Assembly: GCA_011682565.1 (NCBI GenBank)
Contig: JAACEJ010000020.1
Location: forward strand, 1-17,133
From: Actinomycetota bacterium
Lineage (GTDB): Bacteria > Zhuqueibacterota > Zhuqueibacteria > Residuimicrobiales > Krinioviventaceae
DNA: 17,133 bases
Direction of reading: 5' to 3'
The position numbers and the translations under genes were made by a program. Under the pieces are notes generated by a model. That model saw only the letters and a program-made list of their open reading frames with translations. It did no database searches and was not told where the DNA came from. Below are positions 7,345-14,965 of the stretch, piece by piece (within the stretch, counting starts at the first letter, position 1; each line of letters begins with the position of its first letter).

Positions 7345-7901
7345 AAAAAGAGATGTGCAATTAAGATTTTTACGCCGATAAAGATGAGAATCAATCCTCC
7401 AAGGACTTCCAACGCCTGACCGAATTTTTCACTGAGCCTCGTTCCCAGATGAATTCCGACGAGTGAGAGACTGGCTGTTACGACGCCGATGATAACGCTG
7501 GGATACCAGATATTAATATCCAGAACAGCGAGACTAAGGCCCACGGCGAGCGCGTCGATACTGGTCGCAACAGATAACGCGACCAGGTTCCACCCGCGAG
7601 ACGGATTGTTTTGCATCTCTTTTTCTTTCCCTTGAAAACTGCCGTAAAGCATTTTTGCGCCGATGAAGAAAAGTAAGAAAAAAGCAATCCAATGGTCGAT
7701 AGCGGCAATGAACGGCGCAATATTGATCCCCAGGAACCAGCCGATAATCGGCATGAAAAATTGAAACAAGCCGAAATGAAAAGAGAGCCGAAAGATGGCG
7801 CGGCGATCAATAAATTCCCGATGGGTGGCAACGCCAAAAGACACTGCAAAAGCGTCCATGGCCAATCCGACAGCAATGAGTAGTATTTCAATAAAGCTCA
7901 T
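7338..7901 (-). CDS. mntP: MntP-family manganese efflux pump
   Basis: This is an inner-membrane exporter of Mn2+ that protects against manganese excess. The 187-residue length is typical of the family (DUF204/MntP). Six membrane helices are apparent. The two pseudo-symmetric halves each carry the signature with a membrane aspartate: AMDAFAVS (Asp16) in the first helix and SIDALAVG (Asp116) in the fourth, positions that match the functionally important Asp residues of E. coli MntP. The start is the ATG at 7901-7899; no good ribosome site precedes it. The roughly 100-base gap to the divergent sulfatase remnant shows no recognisable yybP-ykoY manganese riboswitch, so regulation is not evident from sequence. 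Confidence 0.9.
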   Translation of the reverse strand: MSFIEILLIAVGLAMDAFAVSFGVATHREFIDRRAIFRLSFHFGLFQFFMPIIGWFLGINIAPFIAAIDHWIAFFLLFFIGAKMLYGSFQGKEKEMQNNPSRGWNLVALSVATSIDALAVGLSLAVLDINIWYPSVIIGVVTASLSLVGIHLGTRLSEKFGQALEVLGGLILIFIGVKILIAHLFLQ

Positions 7902-8002
7902 AAGAAGGTTAAGGTTGTTTATCAGCCATATCGATTTTTAAGAAAAATAATCATTATTTCAACAAACGGCAATACGAAAAAATTAAAATATAGAGGTAAA
8001 AA

Positions 8003-8543
8003 ATGGATCGTCGAAGATCCCTGAAAAGCTCTGCACTGGGTTTGCTCGATGCAGGATTGTCATCGTCCCCAAGTTTTTCCGCAGGCTCCCCAAAACCGAA
8101 CTTCGTCATCGTTTTTGCCGATGACATGGGTTTTCTTTCCCTACGATAAAATCGGTTTGCCGCAGCGGGAAATTATACTGCCGCAGGATGTCGTGATTTC
8201 TAAAGTGGCAACGACCATGGATTTGTTTACAACTTTTGCAAAAATGGCGGGAGCGGATATTCCGCACGACCGGCCGATTGATGGCAAAGATATTTTGCCC
8301 GTGTTGCAGGGAAAGAAAAAATCACCGCACAAGGTTTTGTATTATTATCGTCGGGACAGACTCACCGCAATCCGGGCTGGCAAGCTTTACGACCTCGAAG
8401 TCGATCCGTCTGAAAAATACGACTTGGCGGACAAACATCCGGAGATCGTGGCTATATTAACAAAACGTGCACAGGACTTTCGTGATGAAATTTCCAGCAG
8501 AAATGAAAATCGGGGATTGCTGGATGAAATATCGAAAAGATAG
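8003..8543 (+). pseudogene. Sulfatase pseudogene: N- and C-terminal ends joined out of frame
   Basis: The ATG at 8003 has a good AGAGG site and begins MDRRRSLKSSALGLL, a twin-arginine-type export signal. It then reads KPNFVIVFADDMG, the start of the sulfatase (alkaline-phosphatase-like) domain with its first metal-binding Asp pair, and hits TAA at 8147. From about 8130 the +1 frame continues with the sulfatase C-terminal end: TTMDLFTTFAKMAGADIP, DRPIDGKDILPVLQGK, KVLYYYRRDRLTAIRAGK, LYDLEVDPSEKYDLADKHPE. The middle of a protein of about 450-500 residues is gone, including the C/S-x-P-x-R formylglycine site. A second in-frame gap of perhaps 20-40 residues lies between AIRAGK and LYDLE. It cannot encode an active enzyme. 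Confidence 0.87.
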
Positions 8544-8678
8544 AAAAAGTAAAAACGGAGGCCTGCATGTAGCTGCCAGGGTATTGTGGAGATATGGAGA
8601 GGGAAAGCAGAATTTGCGTGCAGCCAGGTTACAACCCACAAAGAGGGTCAGGGAAAAAACTTGCCGCAAAAAGTGGCC

Positions 8679-8870
8679 TCAACTACCCAACTGGGACATA
8701 TTTGATTCATTAAGATCAGCTTTTGTGGCGTTTGCGCCACGATTGTGATCTTGTAAATACTCTTCAATAATTTCTTGCTGCTTCTTATCCGCTTCAGCAC
8801 CGATGTGCGTAATTGCTATGGCTATAAATATTAAAGAGATATAAGCGATTATCAGGATAATCCAGATCAT
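8679..8870 (-). CDS. Small single-pass membrane protein, 63 aa
   Basis: The first 24 residues are almost entirely hydrophobic (MIWIILIIAYISLIFIAIAI) and the rest is charged and glutamine-rich (ADKKQQEIIEEYLQDH), with no family I recognise. Composition looks like a genuine small bitopic membrane protein rather than a chance frame. The ATG at 8870-8868 has only a weak GGA upstream. The opposite strand here holds no credible gene. The stretch 8544-8678 holds nothing I can identify, and 8871-9121 is AT-rich leader sequence before the isomerase gene. Confidence 0.45.
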   Translation of the reverse strand: MIWIILIIAYISLIFIAIAITHIGAEADKKQQEIIEEYLQDHNRGANATKADLNESNMSQLGS

Positions 8871-9121
8871 GCTTATTCCGCCATTTTTACACTCGTTTAT
8901 TGCTTAAATCTTTATAGAATAACGTTCAAAGTTTGTACCACACTTATTCATCAAATCAGCCGATGTTTCCCGGTAAAATTATGTTTTTGTATTTGCCATG
9001 CAATGTGCTGCTTGCCGGAGCGCTTTTTGTTTATTTTGAATAAATAAATAGGATTTATTATTTATTTTTTTTAAATTCTAAAATTAATTTAATTTTTAAT
9101 TATCCAAACAAGGAGAAAATA

Positions 9122-10141
9122 ATGAGAAAGATTTTGGCGGTATTGACTGGGATTTCTATTCTGGTTGTTTTATCGTGCTCTGGCGGCGGTGGTGTCGTGA
9201 AATTGGATAAAGGAACGCCTGCTTACGAACTGGCTAAGAATATTTCCACTAAACTTCCGTTCTTTGATCCGGACAAAAACAATGTCATCGTCACTACAAA
9301 AGATTTCAAAATTACAACGGGTGAAGTCTTTCAGGATATGGCGACCAATTTTGGTAATCGTGTTTCCCAGTTGAAATCGCTTGGAGCCGATCGCCTGAAA
9401 AGCATTATTCAGCAAAATGTTGCGGGCCTGGTAAATAAAAAACTGCTTGTAAATGCAGCGAAGAAAGCCAACATTTCAGTTTCCGATGCTGAGGTGGATA
9501 GTGTTTTACAAGTGCAGTACACCCGTGCCGGCGGTAAGGATAAATTTCTTGGTTTTATTTCAAAAAATGGATTTGATATTGATTTTGTGAAGAATGATAT
9601 CAGAACAAATCTTATCATTCAAAAGAACCTCGATGAACAACTGGCTAAAGAAACAAAGGTCTCCGACGAAGATGTGCAAAAGGCTTATAATGAAGATAAA
9701 ACGGCAACAGTCCAGCACATTCTTTTGAATACTCGTGGCAAGAGCGATGCGGAAAAAAAGGAAATCCATAAAAAAATGGAAGGCATCCTTGCAAGGGCAC
9801 GAAAGGGAGAAGACTTTGGTAAACTGGCAAAAGAATTTTCTGAGGATCCCGGCTCGAAAAAGACCGGTGGGTTGTACAAAGATTTTCCCAAGGGACGAAT
9901 GGTCAAGCCATTTGAAGATGCAGCTTTTTCCATAGCACCTGGGAAAATAAGCGACATTATTGAAACGCAGTATGGCTATCATATCATCAAAGTGCTCAAC
10001 AGGAAAAAAGAAACCAAGCCATTCGACGAGGTTAAGGATCAAATCAAAGCAAACCTCGAAAAAACCAAAAGGAACCGAGCCTACCAGGATTATATTGAGA
10101 AGCTGAAAACTGCAGCGAACTATAACGAGGTCAAATTTTAA
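9122..10141 (+). CDS. PpiC-type (parvulin) peptidyl-prolyl isomerase lipoprotein
   Basis: This is a periplasmic foldase that catalyses cis-trans isomerisation of prolyl bonds, assisting folding of exported or outer-membrane proteins in the manner of PrsA/SurA. The 339 residues start at an ATG with an AAGGAG site 7 bases upstream. A lipoprotein signal ends in VLSC (Cys19), followed by a Gly-rich linker. An N-terminal SurA-like helical chaperone region spans about 60-190, with TGEVFQDMA and LVNKKLLVNAAKKANISVSD. The parvulin domain spans about 193-292: VQHILL, FGKLAKEFSEDPGSKKTGG, PFEDAAFSIAPGKISD and YGYHIIKV. A charged helical tail follows. The gene is monocistronic as far as can be seen, ending at the terminator at 10201-10235. 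Confidence 0.92.
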   Translation: MRKILAVLTGISILVVLSCSGGGGVVKLDKGTPAYELAKNISTKLPFFDPDKNNVIVTTKDFKITTGEVFQDMATNFGNRVSQLKSLGADRLKSIIQQNVAGLVNKKLLVNAAKKANISVSDAEVDSVLQVQYTRAGGKDKFLGFISKNGFDIDFVKNDIRTNLIIQKNLDEQLAKETKVSDEDVQKAYNEDKTATVQHILLNTRGKSDAEKKEIHKKMEGILARARKGEDFGKLAKEFSEDPGSKKTGGLYKDFPKGRMVKPFEDAAFSIAPGKISDIIETQYGYHIIKVLNRKKETKPFDEVKDQIKANLEKTKRNRAYQDYIEKLKTAANYNEVKF

Positions 10142-10200
10142 CACGCGTCTCGTTAAATAGTACTCCGGCTTCAAGGCATGTCGCATTACGCCAACTTTTT

Positions 10201-10235
10201 AAAAACGCTCGTTGCTTAATAACGGGCGTTTTTTT
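10201..10235 (+). terminator. Intrinsic terminator of the isomerase gene
   Basis: AAAAACGCTCGTT, loop GCTTAAT, AACGGGCG followed by a T-run of about eight. The stem has one G-T wobble and is otherwise paired through the A/T flanks. It lies about 60 bases after the stop of the isomerase gene and 28 bases before the next start, so it separates the two transcription units. Confidence 0.85.
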
Positions 10236-10263
10236 CTGGTTTAAAAATCTGACGGGAGAAAAG

Positions 10264-11163
10264 ATGAAGGCTTTTAACTATTTTGCACAAAAAGGCGAAC
10301 CACGCATTGGTGTGAAAATGAATGGACGCGAGTACAATTTTACTTATTTGTGGCAAATTTACAAGGATTTTAAGGGCGCTCATCAAATTCCGGGACTAAA
10401 TTTTTTACAAGTGATGGTCGAGATGGACTATTTTTCACAGGAGAATTTCGAAGAGGTGATGAGTACTATCCAGGAATTCCGCAGTCTGAATGATCTGGTT
10501 ATCCGTGAAGATTATCGTCTGGACGTTCCCATCCCGCGGCCGCAGAAAATTCTTTGTATCGGGCGCAACTATATCGCCCATGCCAAGGAATGGAAGTCGT
10601 CCGTTCCCAAGGAACCGCTTTTTTTCAGCAAATTGCAGTCAGCGCTTTTGCCTCATAACGGCCACATTGTGCTGCCTGCCGGTATAGGTCGGGTCGATCA
10701 TGAAGTTGAACTCGCCGTAGTCATGGGGAAAACAGCCTCTCACGTGTCCGAGGAAAATGTTTTCGAGTTTGTTGCCGGCTATACCATTGCCATCGACGTT
10801 ACTGCGAGGGACATGCAGGGAGCGGCAATTAAAAAAGGTTATCCCTGGACGTTGAGCAAAAGTCTGGATACGTTTCTGCCAATGGGTCCGTATCTCATTC
10901 CCGCCGATGCTGTGAAAGACCCTCACAATCTAAATTTAAAATTGACCGTTAATGGTGAGACGCGGCAGGAAGCGAATACAGGTGAAATGGTGTTCAAAAT
11001 TCCGTGCCTGATTTCGCATATTTCCCGCTACATCACCCTGCAGCCCGGTGATATTATTTGCACGGGAACACCAGAGGGAACGCTGCCCATTAAAAACGGC
11101 GATCATATCGAAGCAACAATTGAAGGAATGGGAGTGCTGCGCAACAAGGTTGTGGAGCATTAA
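10264..11163 (+). CDS. Fumarylacetoacetate hydrolase family protein
   Basis: This is a metal-dependent enzyme of the FAH superfamily, whose members hydrolyse, decarboxylate or tautomerise 2-oxo/beta-dicarbonyl acids (acylpyruvase, oxaloacetate decarboxylase or tautomerase, 2-hydroxyhepta-dienedioate isomerase). The ATG has a GGGAG site 7 bases upstream. An N-terminal extension of about 90 residues precedes the core: ILCIGRNYIAHAKEW (His105), FFSKLQSAL, DHEVELAVVMGK (metal ligands Glu147 and Glu149), AIDVTARDMQ (Asp178), and the C-terminal GDIICTGTPEG signature. All metal ligands are present, so it is probably active. The exact substrate is not decided by sequence. It is followed after 29 bases by a nitrilase-superfamily gene, a likely partner. 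Confidence 0.9.
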   Translation: MKAFNYFAQKGEPRIGVKMNGREYNFTYLWQIYKDFKGAHQIPGLNFLQVMVEMDYFSQENFEEVMSTIQEFRSLNDLVIREDYRLDVPIPRPQKILCIGRNYIAHAKEWKSSVPKEPLFFSKLQSALLPHNGHIVLPAGIGRVDHEVELAVVMGKTASHVSEENVFEFVAGYTIAIDVTARDMQGAAIKKGYPWTLSKSLDTFLPMGPYLIPADAVKDPHNLNLKLTVNGETRQEANTGEMVFKIPCLISHISRYITLQPGDIICTGTPEGTLPIKNGDHIEATIEGMGVLRNKVVEH

Positions 11164-11192
11164 ATGATTTCAATGCTTTTGCAGGGATAAAC

Positions 11193-12029
11193 ATGCGCAT
11201 CGCTTTTGTACAAACAAATGTTCGCTTTGGTGAGGTTGAAACGAACGTCCGCAAAGCTGCTGATCGCATTCTCGGCAGTAACGCGGACTTGTTTGTCCTG
11301 CCGGAACTGTTTAACACGGGTTACTATTTTCTCGATCGTTCCGAAGCGGAAGGCCTGGCAGAGGAAATCCCTTCAGGGGAGACGTGCCGGGTTCTTGCTA
11401 AAGTGGCGAAAGAAAAATCGTGCTTTATTGTTGCCGGACTTGCGGAAAAAGCGGGCAATCGGCTTTTTAATTCCAGCGTCCTTATTGGGCCTGAAGGCTA
11501 TTCGACCACGTACCGAAAAATTCATCTTTTTGATGAGGAGAAACTTTGGTTTGATCCGGGAGATACGCCGTTTTTTGTCATTGATATCGGAATGTGCAAA
11601 ATAGGTATGATGATTTGTTTTGACTGGATTTTTCCCGAGTCCATGCGATCTCTGGCACTTCAGGGCGCTGATGTCATTTGCCATTCCGCCAACCTCGTTC
11701 TGCCGTACTGCCAGGATGCGATGGTGACGCGATGTCTGGAAAACAATGTTTTTGCCATTACTGCTAACCGCATCGGCAGCGACGTGCGGGATGGCGGAAA
11801 ACTGGATTTCACCGGAAAAAGTCAAATCACCGCACCGGGCGGAAAAATTCTTGCACGCGGTTCGTTAGATTCGGAACAAGTGCGTGTTGTGGACATTAAT
11901 CTTTCGGCTGCGCGCGACAAATGCATCAATTCCAGAAATCATCTTTTCAATGACAGAAGACCTGAAATGTATTTTTACAACAATTTTTCATTGTTGAATC
12001 GCAAGGCCAACAAGATTCCTCCAGATTGA
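11193..12029 (+). CDS. Carbon-nitrogen hydrolase (nitrilase superfamily) amidase
   Basis: This is a cytosolic thiol hydrolase acting on a C-N bond of an amide (or N-carbamoyl) substrate. The triad is complete: Glu38 in VLPELFNTGY, Lys109 in YRKIHLF and Cys142 in MMICFDW. Further family blocks are ADVICHSANLVLP and the C-terminal FNDRRPEMYF. From memory, the pattern is close to the Pyrococcus horikoshii PH0642-type branch rather than to true nitrilases. The 278-residue length is normal. The start ATG has AGGGA about 8-12 bases upstream. It is probably co-transcribed with the FAH-family gene before it. Candidate activities are omega-amidase, N-carbamoylputrescine amidase or a general aliphatic amidase; sequence alone does not choose between them. 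Confidence 0.9.
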   Translation: MRIAFVQTNVRFGEVETNVRKAADRILGSNADLFVLPELFNTGYYFLDRSEAEGLAEEIPSGETCRVLAKVAKEKSCFIVAGLAEKAGNRLFNSSVLIGPEGYSTTYRKIHLFDEEKLWFDPGDTPFFVIDIGMCKIGMMICFDWIFPESMRSLALQGADVICHSANLVLPYCQDAMVTRCLENNVFAITANRIGSDVRDGGKLDFTGKSQITAPGGKILARGSLDSEQVRVVDINLSAARDKCINSRNHLFNDRRPEMYFYNNFSLLNRKANKIPPD

Positions 12030-12077
12030 TATGAATGTTCTGGTATTTCGATTCCTAAATATAGTTGCAATAAACCT

Positions 12078-12180
12078 GTCGTTGCGATCGATAGTGAAGC
12101 AATCTCTTACCTATTGTCAATTAAAAAGATTGCTTTCCCGATAATTCGGGATAAACTATCGCTCCGCTCCTCGCAATGAC
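12078..12180. repeat. Nested inverted-repeat element, about 103 bp
   Basis: Three pairs of arms nest inside each other: GTCGTTGCGA (12078-12087) with TCGCAATGAC (12171-12180, 9 of 10), CGATAG (12089-12094) with CTATCG (12156-12161), and AAGCAATCT (12097-12105) with AGATTGCTT (12127-12135). A side hairpin TCCCGA-TAAT-TCGGGA sits at 12136-12151. The 'GTCATTGCGAGGAGC...AAGCAATC' ends match a dispersed intergenic palindrome that I recall from many environmental genomes, so this is probably a REP/MITE-like copy. It ends 12 bases before the flippase start, so it may also form the 5' leader of that operon or act as terminator for the nitrilase unit. Confidence 0.7.
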
Positions 12181-12192
12181 ATAAAAAGATAA

Positions 12193-13704
12193 ATGTTATT
12201 CATGTCCATTTACACCAGCGTAAAACGTCTTTTCAAGCACTCGGCCATTTATGGTTTGGGCTACATTTTTAACCGCGTCATTGTTTTTCTCTTGCTGCCG
12301 CTGCATACCAATATTTTCCCTAAAAGCGCCATGGGCGTTGCAAATCTCGTTTATGTTTATGTCGGCATGCTGACGATCATTTATACTTTTGGGCTGGATG
12401 TCGCTTTTTTTCGCTTTTATATGCTCGAGGATGACGAGGAAGCAAAAAAACGAATTTTCACAACCGCGTTTTTAACGGTCGTGGCTACGGCAATTATCTT
12501 TTCAGGACTTTTGTTTTTTGGCGCGGAACACGTCGCCAGACTAGCATTTAGTGAAGAAGTTCGGGACTTGACGATAGATCTGACGAGGCTCATCAAGCTG
12601 GGCAGCGGCATTTTGCTCTTCGATGCTCTCGGGTTCATCCCGTTTCTCATCCTCCGTGCCGAAGAAAAGTCGGTTGCTTTTATTTCTTATAAATTTATAA
12701 ATGTCTTTATTAATTTAACTTTTAACTTGTTTTTCATCCTCTATCTGAAACAAGGCATCGATGCGATTTTTCGCGCCAATCTTATTGCATCCATTGTGAC
12801 CTTTGTACTGCTTTTGCCCAATGCATTGAAATTTCTTAATCTTTCCTATTCCCGTGTAACGTTACGAGAGTTGTTCCTTTTTGGGATTCCCTACTTGCCG
12901 TCGACGTTGTCGGTTTGGGCCATGGATTCCATCGATCGTATTTTTCTTGAACATTTTAAAAATGTCGATGCCGTTGGATTGTACGCGCAGGGAGCGAAAC
13001 TGGGCATGTTCATGGCGCTTTTCGTCGCTGCCTTTCGTTTTGCCTGGCATCCGTTCTTTTTGGCCACTTCCAAGCAGGAAGACGCGAAACAAGTTTTTTC
13101 CAAGATTTTAACCTATGTCGTCTTGGCGTGCGGCGTCGTTTTTCTGTTTTTCTCCTTATTTATTGATGATATTGTTCACATTCGTTTTGGCAGTTTTACC
13201 ATCCTTGGGAAGGACTATTGGTCTGCCACAGTCGTTGTACCGGTGATTTTCCTGGCATATATTTTTTACGCTGCCTATTTGAATTTTCTCATCGGCATTT
13301 ACCTTTACAAAAAAACAAAATATTTGCCGCTCGTTACAATGACGGCCATGATCGGAAATCTTGTGGCTAATTATACCCTCATCCCTCGCCTCGGCATCAT
13401 GGGCGCAGCCTGGTCCCGTCTGATCGCTTATATAATCATGGCAACGCTTCTTTATTTTTTCGCCAGACGTTTTTATCCCGTAAAATATGAATGGGGCCGA
13501 ATCATCAAGCTCATTTTTGTTTTTGGCGCTATCTTTTTTGTGGGAAGAATGGATGTTTTTTACAGCAGCATTTTGCTCAAATCCGTTTTGTTTTTCTGCT
13601 TTCCGCTTGCGTTGCTGCTGGTTGGTTTCTTTCACCGGGCCGAGATCGACCGTATCCTTTCCCTGGCAAAAAATATTTCCTTCTTGCGGAGCAGATCAAA
13701 ATGA
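12193..13704 (+). CDS. Polysaccharide flippase (Wzx / MATE-like MOP superfamily)
   Basis: This is an inner-membrane transporter that probably flips lipid-linked oligosaccharide units across the membrane for O-antigen, capsule or exopolysaccharide assembly. The 503 residues contain about 12-14 membrane helices. The N-terminal block FKHSAIYGLGYIFNRVIVFLL, the polar motif SIDRIFLEHF with NVDAVGLYAQGAKLGMFM near 250-275, and the later GIMGAAWSRL are typical of Wzx/PST members of the MOP superfamily. The first ATG (12193) lies right behind the inverted repeat and has no clear ribosome site; the ATG at 12202 is an equally good start. It overlaps the methyltransferase gene by 4 bases (ATGA) and opens a five-gene run. 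The linked glycan is unknown. Confidence 0.9.
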   Translation: MLFMSIYTSVKRLFKHSAIYGLGYIFNRVIVFLLLPLHTNIFPKSAMGVANLVYVYVGMLTIIYTFGLDVAFFRFYMLEDDEEAKKRIFTTAFLTVVATAIIFSGLLFFGAEHVARLAFSEEVRDLTIDLTRLIKLGSGILLFDALGFIPFLILRAEEKSVAFISYKFINVFINLTFNLFFILYLKQGIDAIFRANLIASIVTFVLLLPNALKFLNLSYSRVTLRELFLFGIPYLPSTLSVWAMDSIDRIFLEHFKNVDAVGLYAQGAKLGMFMALFVAAFRFAWHPFFLATSKQEDAKQVFSKILTYVVLACGVVFLFFSLFIDDIVHIRFGSFTILGKDYWSATVVVPVIFLAYIFYAAYLNFLIGIYLYKKTKYLPLVTMTAMIGNLVANYTLIPRLGIMGAAWSRLIAYIIMATLLYFFARRFYPVKYEWGRIIKLIFVFGAIFFVGRMDVFYSSILLKSVLFFCFPLALLLVGFFHRAEIDRILSLAKNISFLRSRSK

Positions 13705-14534
13705 ACCGGGAAAAGCTGGCATTGAAAAAATTTTACGAGGATGTCGGAGAACATTATCCTGAAGAAGAACAAGTTTATCAAACTTTGCGCGGCATGCTGC
13801 GCAAGAAATTTGTCCTTTCGCGCATAAATGATTTTCGCGGCTCTTTGCTGGAAATTGGCTGCAACCGCGGCATGTATTTGCAGGCCTATCAGGGGGGCAC
13901 GCGTTTTGGTGTTGACCTCAGCCTGAGTGTTTTGAAATACGCACATACTGAAAAAAGAATGCACCTGGCCGTTGCCGACGCCGAACGTTTGCAGTGTTTC
14001 AAAACGGACAGTTTTCAAAATGTCCTTTGCAGTGAAGTGCTTGAACATTGCCTGCATCCGCAGGAAATATTTGCCGGCATTGCTCATGTCCTTTGCCCGG
14101 GCGGAACGGCATTGCTGACGACTCCGGACTACAGGCGCAAAAAGCCGGTTTGGATTGGCCTCGGCACATTGACTCATTTTGGCATTGATTGTGATTGCGG
14201 CAGTGAGTATTTTCATACTGCTTATCGTCCCGAAGAGTTGGCGGTAATGGCGGAAAAGGCCGGTCTGGCCGTCATTGAAACCGGAACGTTGGAAAAAGAA
14301 ATCAAATACGCGGCGAAAATTCCGGCAGCCATTTTGATCTTTGGACGGATGTTGAACAAAATGTTCAAATCTGAGAAATTTGATGCAGCCAACGAAGCCT
14401 TTTTTAACCGCTTAACGATTTGGATTTATCAAATATGTCATTTTAGCGGATTGGAAAAACTGCTTCTCAAACTTGTCCCTGAAGGCGTGCGCTCTTTTAT
14501 TGTTATGGAAAAAAGAACGGAGGAAGTGCATTGA
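13701..14534 (+). CDS. Class I SAM-dependent methyltransferase
   Basis: This is a cytosolic methyl transferase with a Rossmann fold, 277 residues from the ATG that overlaps the flippase stop. A longer open frame reaches back to 13491 but lies inside the flippase gene and is a shadow. Motif I is LLEIGCNRGMYL, where the usual GxGxG glycines are partly replaced. It is followed by FGVDLSLSVLKYA (acidic residue for the SAM ribose), AVADAERLQ, the post-motif SEVLEHCLHPQEIF, and CPGGTALLTTPDY, as in glycan or small-molecule methyltransferases of the UbiE/Methyltransf_11 group. Position behind a flippase suggests modification of a sugar or lipid-linked glycan. The C-terminal 80 residues are helical and basic. 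It overlaps the next gene by 4 bases. Confidence 0.85.
   Translation: MNREKLALKKFYEDVGEHYPEEEQVYQTLRGMLRKKFVLSRINDFRGSLLEIGCNRGMYLQAYQGGTRFGVDLSLSVLKYAHTEKRMHLAVADAERLQCFKTDSFQNVLCSEVLEHCLHPQEIFAGIAHVLCPGGTALLTTPDYRRKKPVWIGLGTLTHFGIDCDCGSEYFHTAYRPEELAVMAEKAGLAVIETGTLEKEIKYAAKIPAAILIFGRMLNKMFKSEKFDAANEAFFNRLTIWIYQICHFSGLEKLLLKLVPEGVRSFIVMEKRTEEVH
14519..14523 (+). promoter_or_regulatory. GGAGG ribosome site fixing a TTG start
   Basis: GGAGG lies 7 bases before the TTG at 14531, within the end of the methyltransferase gene. The TTG overlaps that gene's TGA, giving a TTGA junction. It supports initiation at TTG, which also places the conserved KIYFAGS motif at the very N-terminus, as in DNPH1 proteins. 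Confidence 0.7.
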
Positions 14535-14950
14535 AAATTTATTTTGCCGGTTCCATTTCCGGCGGCAGAGAATATCTTGAAACATACAGCAAGATTGTCG
14601 AGTTCATCCAAAACCACGACCATATTGTCTTAACAGAACACATCATCCACCCAAAAGTTTTTGATTTGGAAAAAGAATTTACAGATGAGCAAATTTACGA
14701 CCGCGACATTATTTGGTTAAATGAATGCGATTGCGTGGTGGCCGAAGTTTCCAATCCTTCTTTGGGCGTCGGCTATGAGATCGGTTATGCGCTCGATCTT
14801 GAAAAATCCGTTCTCTGCCTTTATCATAAAAGTATTTTCTTGTCGCGAATGCTGACTGGGAATCACAGACCGGGGTTGCGAGTTGTGAGTTACGGGGACG
14901 ATGACGGCTTGATGAAAAATCTCGGTCATTTTTTGCGTCAACTTGAATAA
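14531..14950 (+). CDS. DNPH1/Rcl-like 2'-deoxynucleoside 5'-monophosphate N-hydrolase
   Basis: The likely reaction cleaves the N-glycosidic bond of deoxynucleoside monophosphates, as the mammalian DNPH1 (Rcl) protein does, including on damaged nucleotides such as 5-hydroxymethyl-dUMP. The 139 residues match the family throughout: IYFAGSISGGRE (Tyr4, Gly-rich phosphate loop), HIVLTEHI, ECDCVVAEV (Asp67) and NPSLGVGYEIGYA (Glu83). Tyr, Asp and Glu correspond to the catalytic set described for rat Rcl (Tyr13, Asp69, Glu93). The phosphate-binding Ser-x-x-Gly pattern suggests a monophosphate rather than a free nucleoside. It is translationally coupled to the methyltransferase and followed 15 bases later by DNA polymerase IV. 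A nucleoside 2-deoxyribosyltransferase is the main alternative within the superfamily. Confidence 0.85.
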   Translation: MKIYFAGSISGGREYLETYSKIVEFIQNHDHIVLTEHIIHPKVFDLEKEFTDEQIYDRDIIWLNECDCVVAEVSNPSLGVGYEIGYALDLEKSVLCLYHKSIFLSRMLTGNHRPGLRVVSYGDDDGLMKNLGHFLRQLE

Positions 14951-14965
14951 GCTGCGGATTGTCTG

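Noticed and set aside
7902..8002. Possible manganese riboswitch upstream of mntP
   Set aside because: The divergent gap is only about 100 bases and AT-rich, and I see no yybP-ykoY-type paired core.
8544..8678. GGAGG followed by ATG at about 8560-8572
   Set aside because: The ATG is followed directly by a TAG stop, so no protein can be made from it. The surrounding frames show no family motif.
9560..10186. Minus-strand open frame of 208 codons opposite the isomerase gene
   Set aside because: The plus strand has an AAGGAG site, a lipobox and a full parvulin domain, so the antisense frame is a shadow.
13491..13700. Extended upstream start for the methyltransferase
   Set aside because: It lies wholly inside the flippase gene, and the ATG at 13701 forms a normal ATGA coupling and begins where the methyltransferase homology begins.
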